Positions 31,417-45,386 of a stretch of 64,000 nt of DNA are shown piece after piece. Source of the stretch: Pyrrhoderma lamaoense. Lineage: Eukaryota; Basidiomycota; Agaricomycetes; Hymenochaetales; Hymenochaetaceae. Within the stretch, counting starts at the first letter, position 1; each line of letters begins with the position of its first letter. The notes under the pieces are model-generated. The model saw only the letters and a program-made list of their open reading frames with translations, ran no database searches and had not been told where the DNA came from. The stretch is from the NCBI GenBank assembly GCA_002794735.1, contig NBAZ01000043.1:28172-92171 (forward strand), written 5' to 3'. Position numbers and translations under genes: made by a program.

Positions 31417-34400
31417 ATGACATCGTATTACACCCTTCGAGGTACGTTGCGTGTGCTCAAGATAATCTTTCTTTAGTTGATTATCCCTCAACTAGTATCA
31501 CGATCGGACGTAACTGTTCCCGGGAAATCAAAAGCACCAGAGCTATATGTCAAGATCTCGTTTGGAGATGAGAGTTGTAGAACAAGCTCTGTAAATAGAT
31601 TACCGCCCGAGTGGAATGAGACTTTCCCAATGTATGCTTCCCGAACATCTGTTCATCTCAATTTTTGAAGCTAAGAATGACTATTTGTGAACAAGCGCGT
31701 GTACATGCTCGGACAATGAGAATAAATTCACAGTCAAGCTGATGAAGGAGGGATTGATTGATACTAGTATTGGCAGTGTGGAATGTTCATTGCAAGAAAT
31801 ACTTAGGGAGAACGGTGAAGGTAAGGGTAGTTATAGTATTTTTTCATACAAATGCTGATTGAAGCAAAATAGATGTCTGCGTTCCTATGCAATCAAAGTC
31901 AAAGTCCGGATCATGTTCACTTTTCTTATATCTTCAACCATCGAATCAAATGCATAATTCTGAGTTAACTCTCATCAACCTTGCAAACGTCCTCTTTCGC
32001 GATCATCCATCCAATCATAGTGACTTTGTGGAGAATGTCAACTCAATTTTTGATACGGCAAAGGACGTAGCAAATAGCAAGGCATGCCAATCGCTGGTGG
32101 GGGTGGGAAATACTATCAAGGCCTTCGTAGATTTTGGAAATAGCATAGCAGATGTGAGTAGTCTCAAGATAAATCTCGTTCTTAATTTTCAATTGGATTA
32201 AATATCTATAGGCTAGTCCGTATCTGAAACTAGCGTGGTCCATAACAACGGCATTATTAAATGTGAGTCCTTGTATTAATCACTTCTTACTCTTATATAC
32301 ATGTACTTAGTCCCTCCAGATTATCGTTACTCAGATCAATATCGATAAACGGATCAGGGATCTCGTGAAGAGTCTTATGGGACTATTCCTGGTTATCAAG
32401 GACACTTCTATTTTCAGCAACCACTCTGAGTCTTTATGCTTGACCATCACCAATATTTTTGTATTTACCACTGAATGCGGTGATCTCATACAAGACTACG
32501 CACGGAAGAATTTCATTCGTGAGTACATAAGTTACATATATAACTTACGTTGCTTATATCTGCGCTATATTTTTAGTCCGTTCAGTCATGCAAAATAAGA
32601 AAGCTGTAGTTGAGGACCTTGAATCTAGACTGAAAGCTCTGAAGGATGACCTCACTGCAGCCTTTGATAGACAGGGCACTATTGAGGGTCAGAGCAGAGC
32701 AGGAAAGAAGGCTAACGAGAGGCTTAATAAAAGTGAGTTCAAATATAAAGTTTAGTATCTAATCTTTGTATATATGTCCATAATACACGTTCTCCGTAGA
32801 ACTCAGAGAGATGCTTCAGCCTAAGCACGAAGGTAGAATTGATCGCCAGAATTGTCTGGAAGGAACACGTGTCGAGGTCTTGAATGAAATTGAGGATTGG
32901 GTAAAAGATACGAATGCACCCAATGTTTTCTTCATCCTTGGCCGTGCTGGAACAGGCAAGAGTACGATCGCTACGACAATCGCAGAGATGTTTCAAAGGA
33001 AGGGCCAACTCGGTTCGCACCAATACTTTCTGAGGGACAAAAGCGATCCTGCATATATTTTCCGTACTATCGCATACGATCTAGCACGCCGATGCCAAGC
33101 AACTGCCGAAGCTATCAACTCTCAGCTTGATGCGAATGAAATAACCTCTGCTACACCAGAGAGGGCTTTCGAGATCTTGCTATTCGACCCTATTCAAGCC
33201 ATCTCAAATTCAAAAGAAGATGGTAACATTCTCATCGTTCTCGATGCTCTGGACGAGTGCGGAAGCAGAGAGACGCGGGAACCATATATCAGACTGATAA
33301 AGGAGAAACTGCAGACGCTACCCTCAACTACCGCTTTCTCATCACTAGTAGGCCTGAGGAGGACATTACCTCACCCAATGAACTCGAGCGACTACGACTA
33401 CGCCACATGGATCTCGACTACGAGTCAGACAACGCTAAGAGTGATGTCCTAAAGTACATCCAAACCAAACTTGGGGACTTGAAATCAAGGGCAGGATAAA
33501 AGAGGACCCAAGCTGTCCATGGGACGAAAGTATGAAGACCTTGGGCAATGCCGCAGGTGGGCTGTTTATATGGGCGGCAACGGCTGTGAGACTTATTGAG
33601 AACAAGAAACAAAATAAGCTTGATGAACTGAAGCGACTGGTGGACCAGAAATCGTTATCGCTCGACCATTTGTACGCGACTGTACTCGAAGACTCTCTTG
33701 ATTGGAACGATGGAACAAGAAGAGACTTCCCGAGAGTATTTTCGCTGGTTCTGTTTGGCAAGGAGCAGCTAACAACCACGTCTATCGATACGTTGATGGG
33801 ACTCGATGATGGAACGACACAAAACACTCTCGAATGTCTGCGTTCGTTAGTCGCGTTCGGAGCTAACGAACCAGTTCGCTTGTATCATACCTCGCTATAC
33901 GATTACCTTACTTCGGACGGAGCGCAGGAAAAGTCTTGGTTTATTGAGGAGAATAAAGGGAAGTTGTATATTGCGAAGCGATGCTTCAAGGTGATGGAAG
34001 AGCTTCATTTTAATATGTGTAATCTGGAGACGTCCTACCGGCTGAACAAGGACGTACCTGGGGTGGAGCGGCGAGTAAAAATAAACATCTCTGCCTCTTT
34101 GCTATATGCCTGTCGCTGCTGGGCTTCTCATCTGCGAGAGGTCCCTTACTCGGAAGAACTGAGCAAACAGCTCGAATCATTTGCGTTCAACCAGTTACTG
34201 TATTGGGTCGAGGTCCTCAGCCTCACAGGCTCGTTATACGATTACCTTCTGCAATCTCTTGAGAACGCCATCACCTGGATAGGAGTAAGTGATTCTTAAT
34301 TAAACCATGGTTATAACTGATATCTATATAGAACAAGCACGCACAACTATCTGCATTTTTCCAGGATGCCCATGATCAACTCCTAAGATTCATCGAACCT

Positions 34401-36550
34401 ATATCACAAAGTAGCCCTCATTTGTATATGTCATTCCTCCCTTTGATGAAGGAGGACTCCATCGTCGCTGAACACTATGCTAAGCAAGCGAAATCACTGA
34501 CACGAGTCGAGTATGTTGGGAACAAGCCCCAGCTGGCATGTACCAGGCAGATAAATGTTGGCAGTTCGGTCAATTCTATTTCATACTCGCCTGATGGTGA
34601 ACGAATTGCATCTGGATCAATCGAAGGTGTTGTTGAGATATGGGATGTGGTGAGTGGCAGACGACTCCTCGGCCCACTTCAAGGACATTATGACAGAGTA
34701 ACGAGTGTTGCGTATTCAGAGGATGGGAGATATATTGCGTCGGGGTCTGAGGATAAGACAGTGCGGGCATGGAATGCGGTCACTGGTGAGAATGCTTATG
34801 GTCCACTTGTTGGTCATTCAGACGAAGTTACTTCTGTCGCATTTTCTGGAGACGGGAAACACATAGCATCGAGTTCTGATGATATGACTGTTAGGCTGTG
34901 GGATGCTGAGAGTGGTACACCAATCGGAGATCCGTTGGAAGGGCATACAAGTGAAGTAAAAAGTGTCATGTTCTCACCCAATGGACGCTATCTTGCGTCA
35001 GGATCATGGGATGGAACTATCATTATATGGGACGTAAAAAGCAGAAATATGATCTCCAACCCATTCAAAGGCCACTTAGACAGAGTCAACTCCCTGTCAT
35101 TTTCTCCAGACAGCGAGCGAATTGCATCAGGGTCATGGGATGAGACTATACGTTTATGGAAGTGTCGACTGGAAATGTTTTGCGTACATTATTTGGAGAC
35201 GGAATGAGCAGCGTAAACTCGGTTGCGTTCTCTGGTGACGGCAAACACGTTTTGTCGGGATCTTTTGATGGGATAATAAGACTGTGGAATGCAGAAGACA
35301 GCGAGGCTCCTCCAAAAAGATTCGAAGGCCATACAGACTCTGTTGTGTCTGTCTCGTTTGCACCTGACGGCAGGCACTTCGCCTCTGCGTCAAGGGATGG
35401 GACGATCCGGGTATGGAACGTTGAAAAAGGTGTGACACTAGCAGACGTAGAGTTTACGGGACAAACACGTGCAATCAGTACATTTGCAATTTCACCGAAA
35501 ACAGGAAAGTCTCTTGTCTCCGGCTCCGTTGATAAAACAGTGTGTGTGTGGAATACGGAGAGCGGAGAACTAATCAAAGGACCTTTAGCACAGTCTGGTT
35601 TGGTACTGTCAGTTGCGTTTTCACCGGATGAAAATCACTTCGCTTCGGGATCATTTGGCTTAGTACAAATATGGAATATGATCGACGATGAATTTATCAC
35701 ATGCAACGGTCACACTGACTTTGTTCACTCACTCGCTTTTTCCCCTGATGGCCTTCGTCTCGCTTCGGGCTCTTGGGACAATTCAATTCGAGTCTGGAGT
35801 GTTGAGAGTGGTTCACTGGAAGCAGAACCACTCGTTGGCCATACAAGCAAAGTCTTCTCAGTCTGTTATTCTCCCGACGGAAAGAAGATTGTCTCTGGAT
35901 CAACCGATAAAACTGTCCGTATCTGGAATGTTTCCAATAGCAGTCTACGTTCCACTTTTGAAGGTCATTCTGGTTGGGTCAGATCTGTCGCTTATTCTCC
36001 CGATGGTTTATATATTGTCTCTGCATCTGATGACGGAACAATACGAGTCTGGAATCCTGAAAATGGCCAAGAAGCGTATGATCCAATAACATACCATGCG
36101 TACAGCGTTGACTCTGTGTGCTTTTCTCCCGATGGAAAGTGGATAGTCTCCGGCTCTGTTGAAAAAACTATCTGCTTATGGAACGTGTCGACGGGCGTTC
36201 TCTTCTTTCAATCTCGTGTTGCATCGCCTGTCAACTCTATCGCTGCCTTCCCGACGTTTGACAATAAACATATCAAATTTGCCTCATGCTCCTCTGATGG
36301 AATAATCCATATCTGGTCTGTACCTGTCGAGACAGAAGGAAAGAAATGGCGTCTGGAAGATGATGGTTGGCTAACGGGAAACAACGGCAAATATCTGATA
36401 TGGATCCCCCCAGACCTTCGTCATTCACTGGTCCATGGGCCGTGCATTCGCACTCTAAATACACGATTTTCAACAAAATTGTATCTTTCAGCTAATCAAG
36501 GAGACCAGTGGACTGCTTGTTTTCCTTCTCCTGATCTATGTGTCTCATAA
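31417..36550 (+). CDS. NLR-5: C2-NACHT-WD40 protein with three one-base losses
   Basis: Exons: 31417-31441, 31496-31631, 31696-31820, 31873-32153, 32212-32262, 32320-32518, 32577-32732, 32800-34284, 34332-36550. N-terminus MTSYYTLR; C2 motif ELYVKIS with PPEWNETFP. The linker includes YLKLAWSITTALL and the coiled coil starts MQNKKAVVEDLE. P-loop GRAGTGKST, Walker B LIVLDALDE, winged helix LYHTSLYDYL. One base is missing in a C run near 33322 (before the sensor strand), one in a G run near 33492, and one near 35158 in WD40 repeat 5. Restoring all three gives 1560 codons. The first 400 bp of NACHT are nearly identical to NLR-6, and the C2 exons to NLR-7, so the gene is mosaic. It is preceded by NLR relic A and its transposon. 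Confidence 0.86.
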
Positions 36551-37229
36551 TATCCTTCCTTAATCCTACGAGTTTGACCGCATCATTATCTGTATCTTAC
36601 TATGTTTTCTTAACCTATACTTTTGTGCTTGCGTCATTTTTTTGTTTTAATACTGGAATAGCATCAATTATGATACCAATGTATACAAGTACTCCTTCTA
36701 TTAGCCTCTTCCACGATTGCAATCAATGTCCTTCTCTTTGTATCTATACTAGCCCTTTCGTCATTTAACTGGTCCGCACTTATGCATTAACACTTCTCAG
36801 GAGAACTCGAATCTGAGTAGTCTATAGCTCGTCTCGCGAGTGATTGAATGATATACTATGAGCTGACGCTATGCATGGTCATATAGATCTGGTCACTCTT
36901 TTTCATGTCACAACCTTCTTACCCGTCATAAGAAAAGTTCAGATAACTATTCATATATCTAATCAACCTCTGTACATTCTTTTTTTTTCTTTATCGCTAA
37001 CCTCACTCGCACTCTCAGAATGTGTTAGCAACTTATTATAAGCTTTTTACGCTTCACTGCTACTACTTGAGGAGAGTTTTATATCCATTGATTTGTGTGT
37101 CTTGATTACTGCGTAGTCCAAGGTCAAGGTTGCTTAATTCATCTGCACGTGGGACAGATGATAATGAAAGAAAGCCAGAAATGGAAAATGCAGAAATATA
37201 CCTGACATTATTAGTGTATCATAGTTATC
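36551..37229. repeat. 3' flank of NLR-5, block repeated after NLR-6 and NLR-7
   Basis: Non-coding. It is highly similar throughout to 45387-46054 and 54529-55229, for example 'AGGAGAACTCGAATCTGAG', 'TAGCTCGTCTCGCGAG' and 'GAAAGCCAGAAATGGAAAA'. Each copy leads into a deleted NLR relic. The three copies are part of one duplicated unit of about 9 kb. Confidence 0.7.
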
Positions 37230-38193
37230 GGTCTGTATGGGAAGCGTTTGGTCAATACTATATCATTATCACTTGGTGAATTGTACACGACGACATTCGA
37301 GGGCTCACTTGATTAGGGTGAAGGTATAAAAGGGGATTCCTCAAGAATATTTTCGTTGATCATGTTCGGGAAGGAACAATGATCAGACACGGAGTCGCAT
37401 TTTCTCCTGATGGTAAGCATCTTGCTTCGGGCTCTGAAGACGAGTTAAAAGATGTAAGGAATGTCGAAAGTGGTTCGCTGGCAACAAAACCCTTCATTGG
37501 GCACACAAGTAGTGTCTACTTAGTTTGTTATTCTCCCGACTGAAGGAAGATTGAAACTGGATCAGCAAATAAAACTGTTCGTAGTTGGGATGTTTCCAAT
37601 GGTGACCCACTTTCTACCTTTGATGTACATCCTGGTCATGTCTACTCTATCACTCACTCCAACGATGGGCCATATGCTGTCTCGGGATATAAAGATAAAA
37701 CGATACGAGTTTAAATCATTGAAACTGGCCAAGCTGCGTATATTCCATCGACAGAACATGCTGTCAGAATTGATTCGGTGTACTTTTCCTTCGATGGAAG
37801 TTGGATAATCTCCGGTATAAGAGACAATACTGTCCGTGTATGGAACGCGTCGACTGGCGTTCTCTTCTTTCAATCCCGTGTTTCATCAAAAGTCAACTGT
37901 GTCGCATCCTTCCCTTCGTCTGACAATAAGTATATCAAACTTGCTTCGAGATTTGAAGATGGAGTAATCCATTTTTGATCAGTAGATGTCGGATCAGAAG
38001 GAGAAGAATGGCGTCTTGAAGATAATGGATGGCTCACTGGAAGAAACAAGAAGTTACTCATGTGGTTTTCTCCAGTTCTCCGTCACTCTCTCGTATATGG
38101 TCCACACATTCTGGGTTCACGCTTTTCAACCAGCTTTGATTCTTCAGTCTATCGGGATAATCAATGGACTGCTTGTTTTCCCTTTCACTCATA
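37230..38193 (+). pseudogene. NLR relic B1: NACHT end fused to late WD40 repeats
   Basis: It starts in NACHT sequence (SLSLGELY, FSLIMFGKEQ), has a TGA directly after the GKEQ codons, and then joins in another frame to WD40 sequence beginning VAFSPDGKHLASGS. It thus lacks the winged-helix region and WD40 repeats 1-9. Remaining repeats (PDGRK-type, SFDGSWIISG, NASTGVLFFQSRV) contain further stops, and the conserved tail is recognisable near 38040-38190 (DNGWLTG, LRHSLVYGP). The same junction occurs in B2 and B3. Not expected to make protein. Confidence 0.8.
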
Positions 38194-40237
38194 GTATCAC
38201 AAGCTTATCACACTTATTACTTACCCCTGCTTTAAAGTCTTCATTTACTCCATCGCAATTATGCTGAATACTTTGTCTATTTACACTTATCCTGTTCGCC
38301 CACTTTCACACACATAGACTGTGATTAATATCCATCACTATCTCATTGAGCCCAAGGAAGCCTTCTTTATCTTCAACACATCTCTATTTATCCACTCAGT
38401 TTGTCTTCGAAAGCACATACGAGTTCTCAGCTGCTGCCAGCCCAGGCTGTCTGTAACACAAAAATTTGGCAAGAAGATACAGATAGATTAGCTGCCTAGT
38501 TATACATGTAATTGCTTCCAAAATACTGTTTTATGTCTCTTCTTTTCCGTCTCATACTATCGTCTACAAAATATAGTATTACGCTTTTTAAATGCTTTTT
38601 TCACTACGTGTTATCACCTTCGTAAAGTACAATTTATTATTAGCTATACAAAATGTAACAACAGCGCCTGCCCATTTCTACTTTCTACTTGAGCGATGAC
38701 TTTTCACAGATTTATGTGAAACAAGCACTGTATGTCTAAGTTAACTCTCTAGTAATACACCCAAAACCACTGAAAGAGTGGGAAAATACCTTTATTGTCT
38801 ACCACCCTCAAATTGGATTACCTGGCGCTAGGGTACAATGGTAGGTAGACTCAGCACTTCTCTGTAAGAGCCGTTGTGCTCTCGATGACCACCAAAAACC
38901 CAAGGAATCGAATAATCTCTACACTTGGTCGAACTCATAGCCACAGAAAGTCACCAAAGTGAACAGCCTCTAGTTTATCGAGCAATGCCAGTAAAATAGA
39001 ACTGTAACTTCGGGATAAGGAAGAATTCCATCCTGTATGTATGAAAGATAGTGAAAACAAGTCTTTCTCGAGAAACAAGTGTATTTTGAGTAACAAATAC
39101 ACGACAATGGTATCACGGTACGTCTCCATAGACAGATTTGGGAGAAACACAACGTGAATATACAGGTGGGTATGCTAAAGGATGCCAGGCACCATAGGCG
39201 ACATACGGTTTTTGGATATTTTCTCGCCTTAATCTGAGGATATATTCGCATATGTTCTAGTGCCTGGTCTCCTTGCGTACGTCCACCTGTACTTACTAAT
39301 TTCGAAATCACATGCTAGAAATAACAGTTATTGAAACCTAGTGGGAAACGCCTATCCGCCAATTTCAAGGCACTTGTTAATCACCCAAATAGGGGTCAGA
39401 AACTCAGAGTCCTCATTCTTACTTGACTCATCATTAGTGTATTACTATACGTGCGTATGGACGAATAGTTGTAAACTAACTAGGCTCATATATATTTATA
39501 CTGACAATATGACTCTTTCTAGACCACCGTACTGTACTATACTGAATAGTAAACTTCTTTCAGAATTCCAGTGTACACTCTTATTTACTCCTCTTGTCTC
39601 CACTATCAACGCGATATACCTTAGTATTTTTAGTTTCTATTCTTTCTCAAAATGACATATGGATCAACAAAGCTATCTCAATGAGTTGCCACCTGTCGAA
39701 GAACTGGAGAGGATAGTTTGTTTATACAGAGCTCCTATTTTAGGTTTATGTACTGAGGTCAATGTGAATGCAGGAGAGGAGAGGCGATAGACGCCAGGGT
39801 CTTGTGTACATCAGGTACTCTGGTATCCATTTAACTACCTTCAAGCCTTCTACTTCTGCTACTATTGACGCGCGTCTAGATAAATGAGACTCTCAGAAGC
39901 TTGATGTAACTCAGTTTAGCGGGCATGCATGAACCTCGTATCTGTGCATCATGTACGACTTCTAGTGAGATCACAATATCCCCCACATTTATTTCTCGCT
40001 GCATACATGCACATCAGATATATCACAGTCCTTCCTTGTGGGATTTTTGGGTGGTTTTACTATTGACTTCCGTCCCCTTTTACATAATTAGCTATCATCA
40101 ACAAGTTGTTCTGACAAACACATGGCTACCACGAGGCACCCCTTCGTATAAACTTCATCTCCCACTCATATACACCTCAACGTTTTTATTTCCCTGTCCC
40201 CCTTGATCCTTCTAGATACCCATTGGATGTCTTATCC
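38194..40237. other. Long intergenic region between relic B1 and NLR-6
   Basis: No gene. 38315-38770 is a copy of the 3'-flank block (as at 18225, 24780 and 56160). 38810-38990 is a weak copy of the block at 25470-25620. 39230-39430 resembles 47130-47320. 39430-40237 is the NLR-4-type upstream region, with 'AGCTTGATGTAACTC' at 39898 and the path to the ATG at 40238. ORFs of 60-113 aa here (for example 38970-39311 on the minus strand, 39341-39655 on the plus) have no conserved counterpart and are not called. Confidence 0.5.
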
Positions 40238-43200
40238 ATGCCTTCATTCTACACCCTTCGAGGTTTGCTTTCAAATACTCTAACTATCCTCAACCATCTA
40301 TCTGACTATCCTCCCCTTCTAGTTTCTCGTTCCGACATATCTTTACCCGCCAAAGCAAGAGCGTCAGATATATACGTCAAGATCACCTATGGCAATCAGA
40401 GCTTCAGAACGAGATCAGTAAACGATCTACCACCTACGTGGAACGAGACTTTCCCAATGTTTGTCTAACAAATAGTTGTACTATTATCGTTATTGAAACT
40501 GATCGCACTTTATGCCTTAGCACGTGTTCGGAAAACGGAACCAAAATCGCGATCGAGTTGAAGAGGAAATCTCTGTTCGGGGATCGGAGAATTGGATATG
40601 GAGAATGTGTACTGAGGGACCTGCTTACTGAGGACGAGAACAGCGAAGGTGTGTTTCTAGTAGAATCTACGCTCATTTGAACACTGAATAACGAGAAATA
40701 GATACTTCTATTACCCTACAATCAAAGTCTAGATCACAGCACTCCATCTTTTTACGCCTTCGACCATCCGACGAAACGAATAATGCTGAGATAACTCTCG
40801 TCAATCTTGCTCGCGTCCTCCTTGACATTCAATCCGCTTATCATGACGATCTTGCGGATGACGTTAACATAATATTTGATACGGCAAAGCGCGTAGCAGA
40901 GAGTAATGCATGCCAATCGTTGGTGGAACTGGGTTATAGTATAACTGCATTTGTCAATTTTGGAGGTAGCATAGCGGATGTGAGTAACCTTAAGGTTATC
41001 GGCATTAGTTCCCATGTTGACCAGATCATTGGCAGGCAAGCCCATATCTGAAAGTAGCGTGGTCCATAACAACAGCATTCTTGAATGTGAGTCCTTGTAC
41101 AGCATCACATTTTTACTTTTATATACTTAGTCCTTCCAGATTATCGCTACTCAGATCAATGCCGATAAACGGATCAGGGATCTTGTGAAGAGTCTCATGG
41201 AATTATTCTTGGTCATCAAAGACACTTCTGTTTTCAACAATCCATCTGATTCTTTGCGTTTAACTATCGCCAACATTATTGCATTTATCACTAGATGTAG
41301 TAATCTCATACAAGACTACGCACGGAAGAATTTCATTTGTGAGTTACGCAAAGGTACATGTATAACTTACGTTGCTCATATTTGCGCTATATTGTTAGTC
41401 CGTGCCTTCATGCAACACAAGAAAGCTACAATAGAGAATCTTGAAGCTACATTTGGAAGCTTGAAGAATGATCTTGAATCAGCGTTTAACCGACAGGATA
41501 TTATCGAAACTCGGGTTGAAGCACAGGTTGGAATCAATGAGACACTCAAAGAAAGTAAGTTTAAAAAAATAGTTTAGCATATATCTTTATGTACACGTAC
41601 TGAACAAACATTACTCGTAGAACTCGAAAAGAAACTCCAACCGAAGCATGACGGTAGAACAGACCGCCATATCTGTCTGGAAGGAACGCGTGTCGAGGTG
41701 TTGAGGGAGATAAAGGATTGGGTGAAAGATACGAATGCACCCAATGTTTTCTTCATCCTTGGACGTGCTGGAACAGGCAAGAGTACGATTGCCACTACAA
41801 TTGCAGAGGAGTATCAAAGGAAGGGCCAACTCGGTTCTCATCAGTACTTTTTGAGAGACAAAAGCGATCCTGCATATATTTTCCGTACTATCGCATACGA
41901 TCTAGCTCGCCGATGCCAAGCAACTGCCGAAGCTATCAACTCTCAGCTTGATGCGAATGAAGTAACCTCTGCTACACCAGAGAGGGCTTTCGAGATCTTG
42001 CTATTCGACCCTATTAAAGCCATCTCAAATGAAAAAGAAGATGGTAACATTCTCATCGTTCTCGATGCTCTGGACGAGTGCGGAAGCAGAGAGACGCGGG
42101 AACCATATATCAGACTGATAAAGGAGAAACTGCAGACGCTACCCCTCAACTACCGCTTTCTCATCACTAGTAGGCCTGAGGAGGACATTACCTCACCCAA
42201 TGAACTCGAGCGACTACGACTACGCCACATGGATCTCGACTACGAGTCAGACAACGCTAAGAGTGATGTCCTAAAGTACATCCAAACCAAACTTGGGGAC
42301 TTGAAATCAAGGGGCAGGATAAAAGAGGACCCAAGCTGTCCATGGGATGAAAGTATGAAGACCTTGAGCAATGCCGCAGGTGGGCTGTTTATATGGGCAG
42401 CAACGGCTGTGAGACTTATTGAGAACAAGAAACAAAATAAGGCTGGTGAACTGAAGCGACTGGTAAACCACAAATCGTTATCGCTCGACCATTTGTACGC
42501 GACTGCACTTGAAAATTCTCTTGATTGGGATGATGGGACGAGAAGGGACTTCCCGAGAGTGTTTTCTCTGGTCCTGTTTGGCAAGGAGCAGCTGACAACA
42601 GCGTCTATAGATACAATGATGGATCTCGATCATGGAACGACACAAAGCAATCTCGAATGTCTTCGTTCATTAGTCGCGTTTGGGCCTGACGAGCCAGTTC
42701 GCTTATACCATACTTCACTATACGACTACTTGATTTCGGAAGAAGCGTGTGGAAAGGCATGGTTCATTGATGAGGAAAGAGAGAAGGCACGCATTTCTCT
42801 GCGGTGTTTCGAGCTGATGGAGGGACTTCGATTCAACATCTGTGGGCTGCAGACATCGTACAAACTGAATAAAGACGTGGATAATCTTGAGGATCGTGTA
42901 AAAGAGAATATATCTACCTCGCTATTATACGCCTGTCGCCATTGGGCTACCCATCTGCGAGAGGCCCCATACTCGGAGGATCTATGCAAACAACTCGAAT
43001 CTTTCGCGAAAAATCGGTTACTGTATTGGGTCGAGGTCCTCAGCCTCACAGGCTCGTTATACGATTACCTTCTGCAGTCTCTTGAGAACGCCATCATCTG
43101 GATAGGAGTAAGTGATTCTTGATTAAACCATGGTTTAAGCTGATATCTATATAGAACAAGCACGCACAACTATCTGCATTTCTCCAGGATTCCCATGATC

Positions 43201-45386
43201 AACTCCTAAGATTCATCGAACCTATATCACAAAGTAGTCCTCATTTGTATATGTCATTCCTCCCATTGATGAAGGAGGACTCCATCGTCGCTGAGCACTT
43301 CGCTAGGCAAGCGCAATCACTGACACGGGTCGAGTATGTCGGAAACAAGCCCAGAATGGCATGTACTAGGCAAATATATGTTGGCAGTGCGATCTATTCT
43401 ATCTCATACTCGCCGGATGGTAAACGAATTGCATCGGGATCGAGCGAAGGTGTTGTTGAGATATGGGATGCGGTGAGTGGCAGACGACTCCTCAGCCCAC
43501 TTCAGGGACATTCAAAAGGAGTGACGAGTGTTGCGTACTCTGGAGATGGGAAATATATTGCGTCGGGGTCTGAGGATAAGACAGTGCGGGTATGGAATGC
43601 GGTCACTGGAGAGAGGGCTTATTATGGTCCACTTACTGGCCATTCAGAGTTGGTCAATTCTGTTGCGTTTTCTAGAGACGGGAAACACATAGCATCGAGT
43701 TCTGATGATATGACTGTTAGGCTGTGGGATGCTCAGAGTGGTGCACCAGTCGGAGATCCGTTGGAAGGGCATTCAAGTGAGGTGGATTGTGTTATGTTCT
43801 CAGTCGACGGGTGCTACCTCGCGTCAGGGTCAAAGGATGTCATTGTCTGGGACGTACAAAGCAGAAAGATGATCTCCAACCCATTCAAAGGCCACTCAAA
43901 CGGAGTCAACTCTCTGTCATTCTCTCCAGACAGCGAGCGAATTGCATCAGGGTCATGGGATGACACGATTCATATATGGGAGGTGTCGAGTGGCAATGTA
44001 TTGCGTACATTTCCTAGAGACGGAATGGGCAAGGTATTCTCGGTTGCGTTCTCTAGTGACGGGAAATATATTCTGTCGGGATCAATGGATACAATAGTAA
44101 GACTGTGGAATGCAGAAGACAGCTTTGCTCCTCCGAGAAGATTCGAAGGCCATACAGACTGCGTTACGTCTGTCTCATTCGCACCTGACAGTAGGCACTT
44201 CGCCTCTGCGTCATTCGATGGGACGATCCGAGTATGGGACGTAGAAAGAGGAGTGACAAGTATAGATTCAGAGTTTAAGGGACAAACAGGTGCAATATTT
44301 GCGATTGCGATTTCACCGAAAACTGGAAAGTTTCTTGTCTCCGGCTCACCTGATGGCACAGTGTGTGTGTGGAATACGGAGAGCGGAGATTTAATCAAAG
44401 GACCTTTAGCACAGTCTGGTTCGGTACTGTCAGTTGCATTTTCACCAGATGAAAATCACTTCGCTTCGGGATCAATAGACGGGTCAATACTAATATGGAA
44501 TATGATCGACGATGCATTTATCACATGCAACGGTCACACTGACTGGGTTTTCTCACTCGCTTTTTCTCCTGACGGCTCTCGCCTTGCTTCAGGCTCTGAA
44601 GACAAGTCGATCCGAATATGGTACGTCGAAAGTGGTTTGTTAGAAGCTGAGCCACTCGTCGGGCATACGAGCGCTGTCTCCTCAGTCTGTTATTCTCCCG
44701 ACGGAAAGAAGATTGTCTCTGGATCACACGATAATACTGTCCGTATCTGGAATGTTTCCAATAGCAGTCTACTTTCCACTTTTGAAGGTCATTCTGATCG
44801 GGTCAACTCTGTCGCTTACTCCTCCGATGGCTTATATGTTGTCTCTGGATCTAAAGACAATTCAATACGAGTCTGGAATGCTGAAACCGGCCAAGCAGCG
44901 TATGATCCATTAACAGGTCATACGAACAGAGTTTACTCTGTGTGCTTGTCTCCCGATGGAAAGTGGATAATCTCTGGATCTTGGGACCAAACTGTCTGCG
45001 TATGGAACGCGTCGACTGGCGTTCTATTCTTTCAGTCCCGCGTTTCATCAGAAGTCAACTCTGTTGCTGCCTTCCCTACGTCTGATAGTGGATATATCAA
45101 ATTTGTCTCAGGCTCCTTTGATGGAACGATCCACATTTGGTCTGTACATGTCGAGGCAGAAGGAAAGAAATGGCGTCTAGAAGATGATGGTTGGCTAACG
45201 GGAAATAACAGCAAATATCTGATTTGGATTCCCCCAGACCTTCGTCATTCACTGGTCCATGGGCCGTGCATTCGCACACTGAATACACGATTTTCAACAA
45301 AATTGTATCTTTCAGCCAATCAAGGCGACCAGTGGACTGCTTGTTTTCCTTCCCTGATCTATGTATCTCATAATATCCTTCTTTAA
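40238..45386 (+). CDS. NLR-6: open C2-NACHT-WD40 protein, 1563 aa
   Basis: Exons: 40238-40262, 40323-40458, 40521-40648, 40702-40979, 41036-41086, 41140-41338, 41399-41554, 41621-43107, 43155-45386, summing to 1564 codons with stop and no internal stop. N-terminus MPSFYTLR and C2 motif DIYVKIT as in NLR-4. P-loop GRAGTGKST, Walker B LIVLDALDE, sensor RFLITSRPE, winged helix LYHTSLYDYL. Fourteen WD40 repeats, then tail motifs DDGWLTG and IWIPPDLRHSL. Near 45352 a CCC replaces the CCCC of NLR-7, so the last residues change from a SPDL-type end to SLIYVSHNILL; this should matter little. The second half of NACHT (about 42380-43107) is nearly identical to NLR-7. Intron 1 has a GTTTGC donor, weaker than in the other genes. 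Likely functional. Confidence 0.92.

Noticed and set aside
38970..39655. ORFs of 104-113 aa in the long intergenic region
   Set aside because: They are not kept open in the homologous flanks at 47130-47700 or 18840-19500 and show no recognisable domain.
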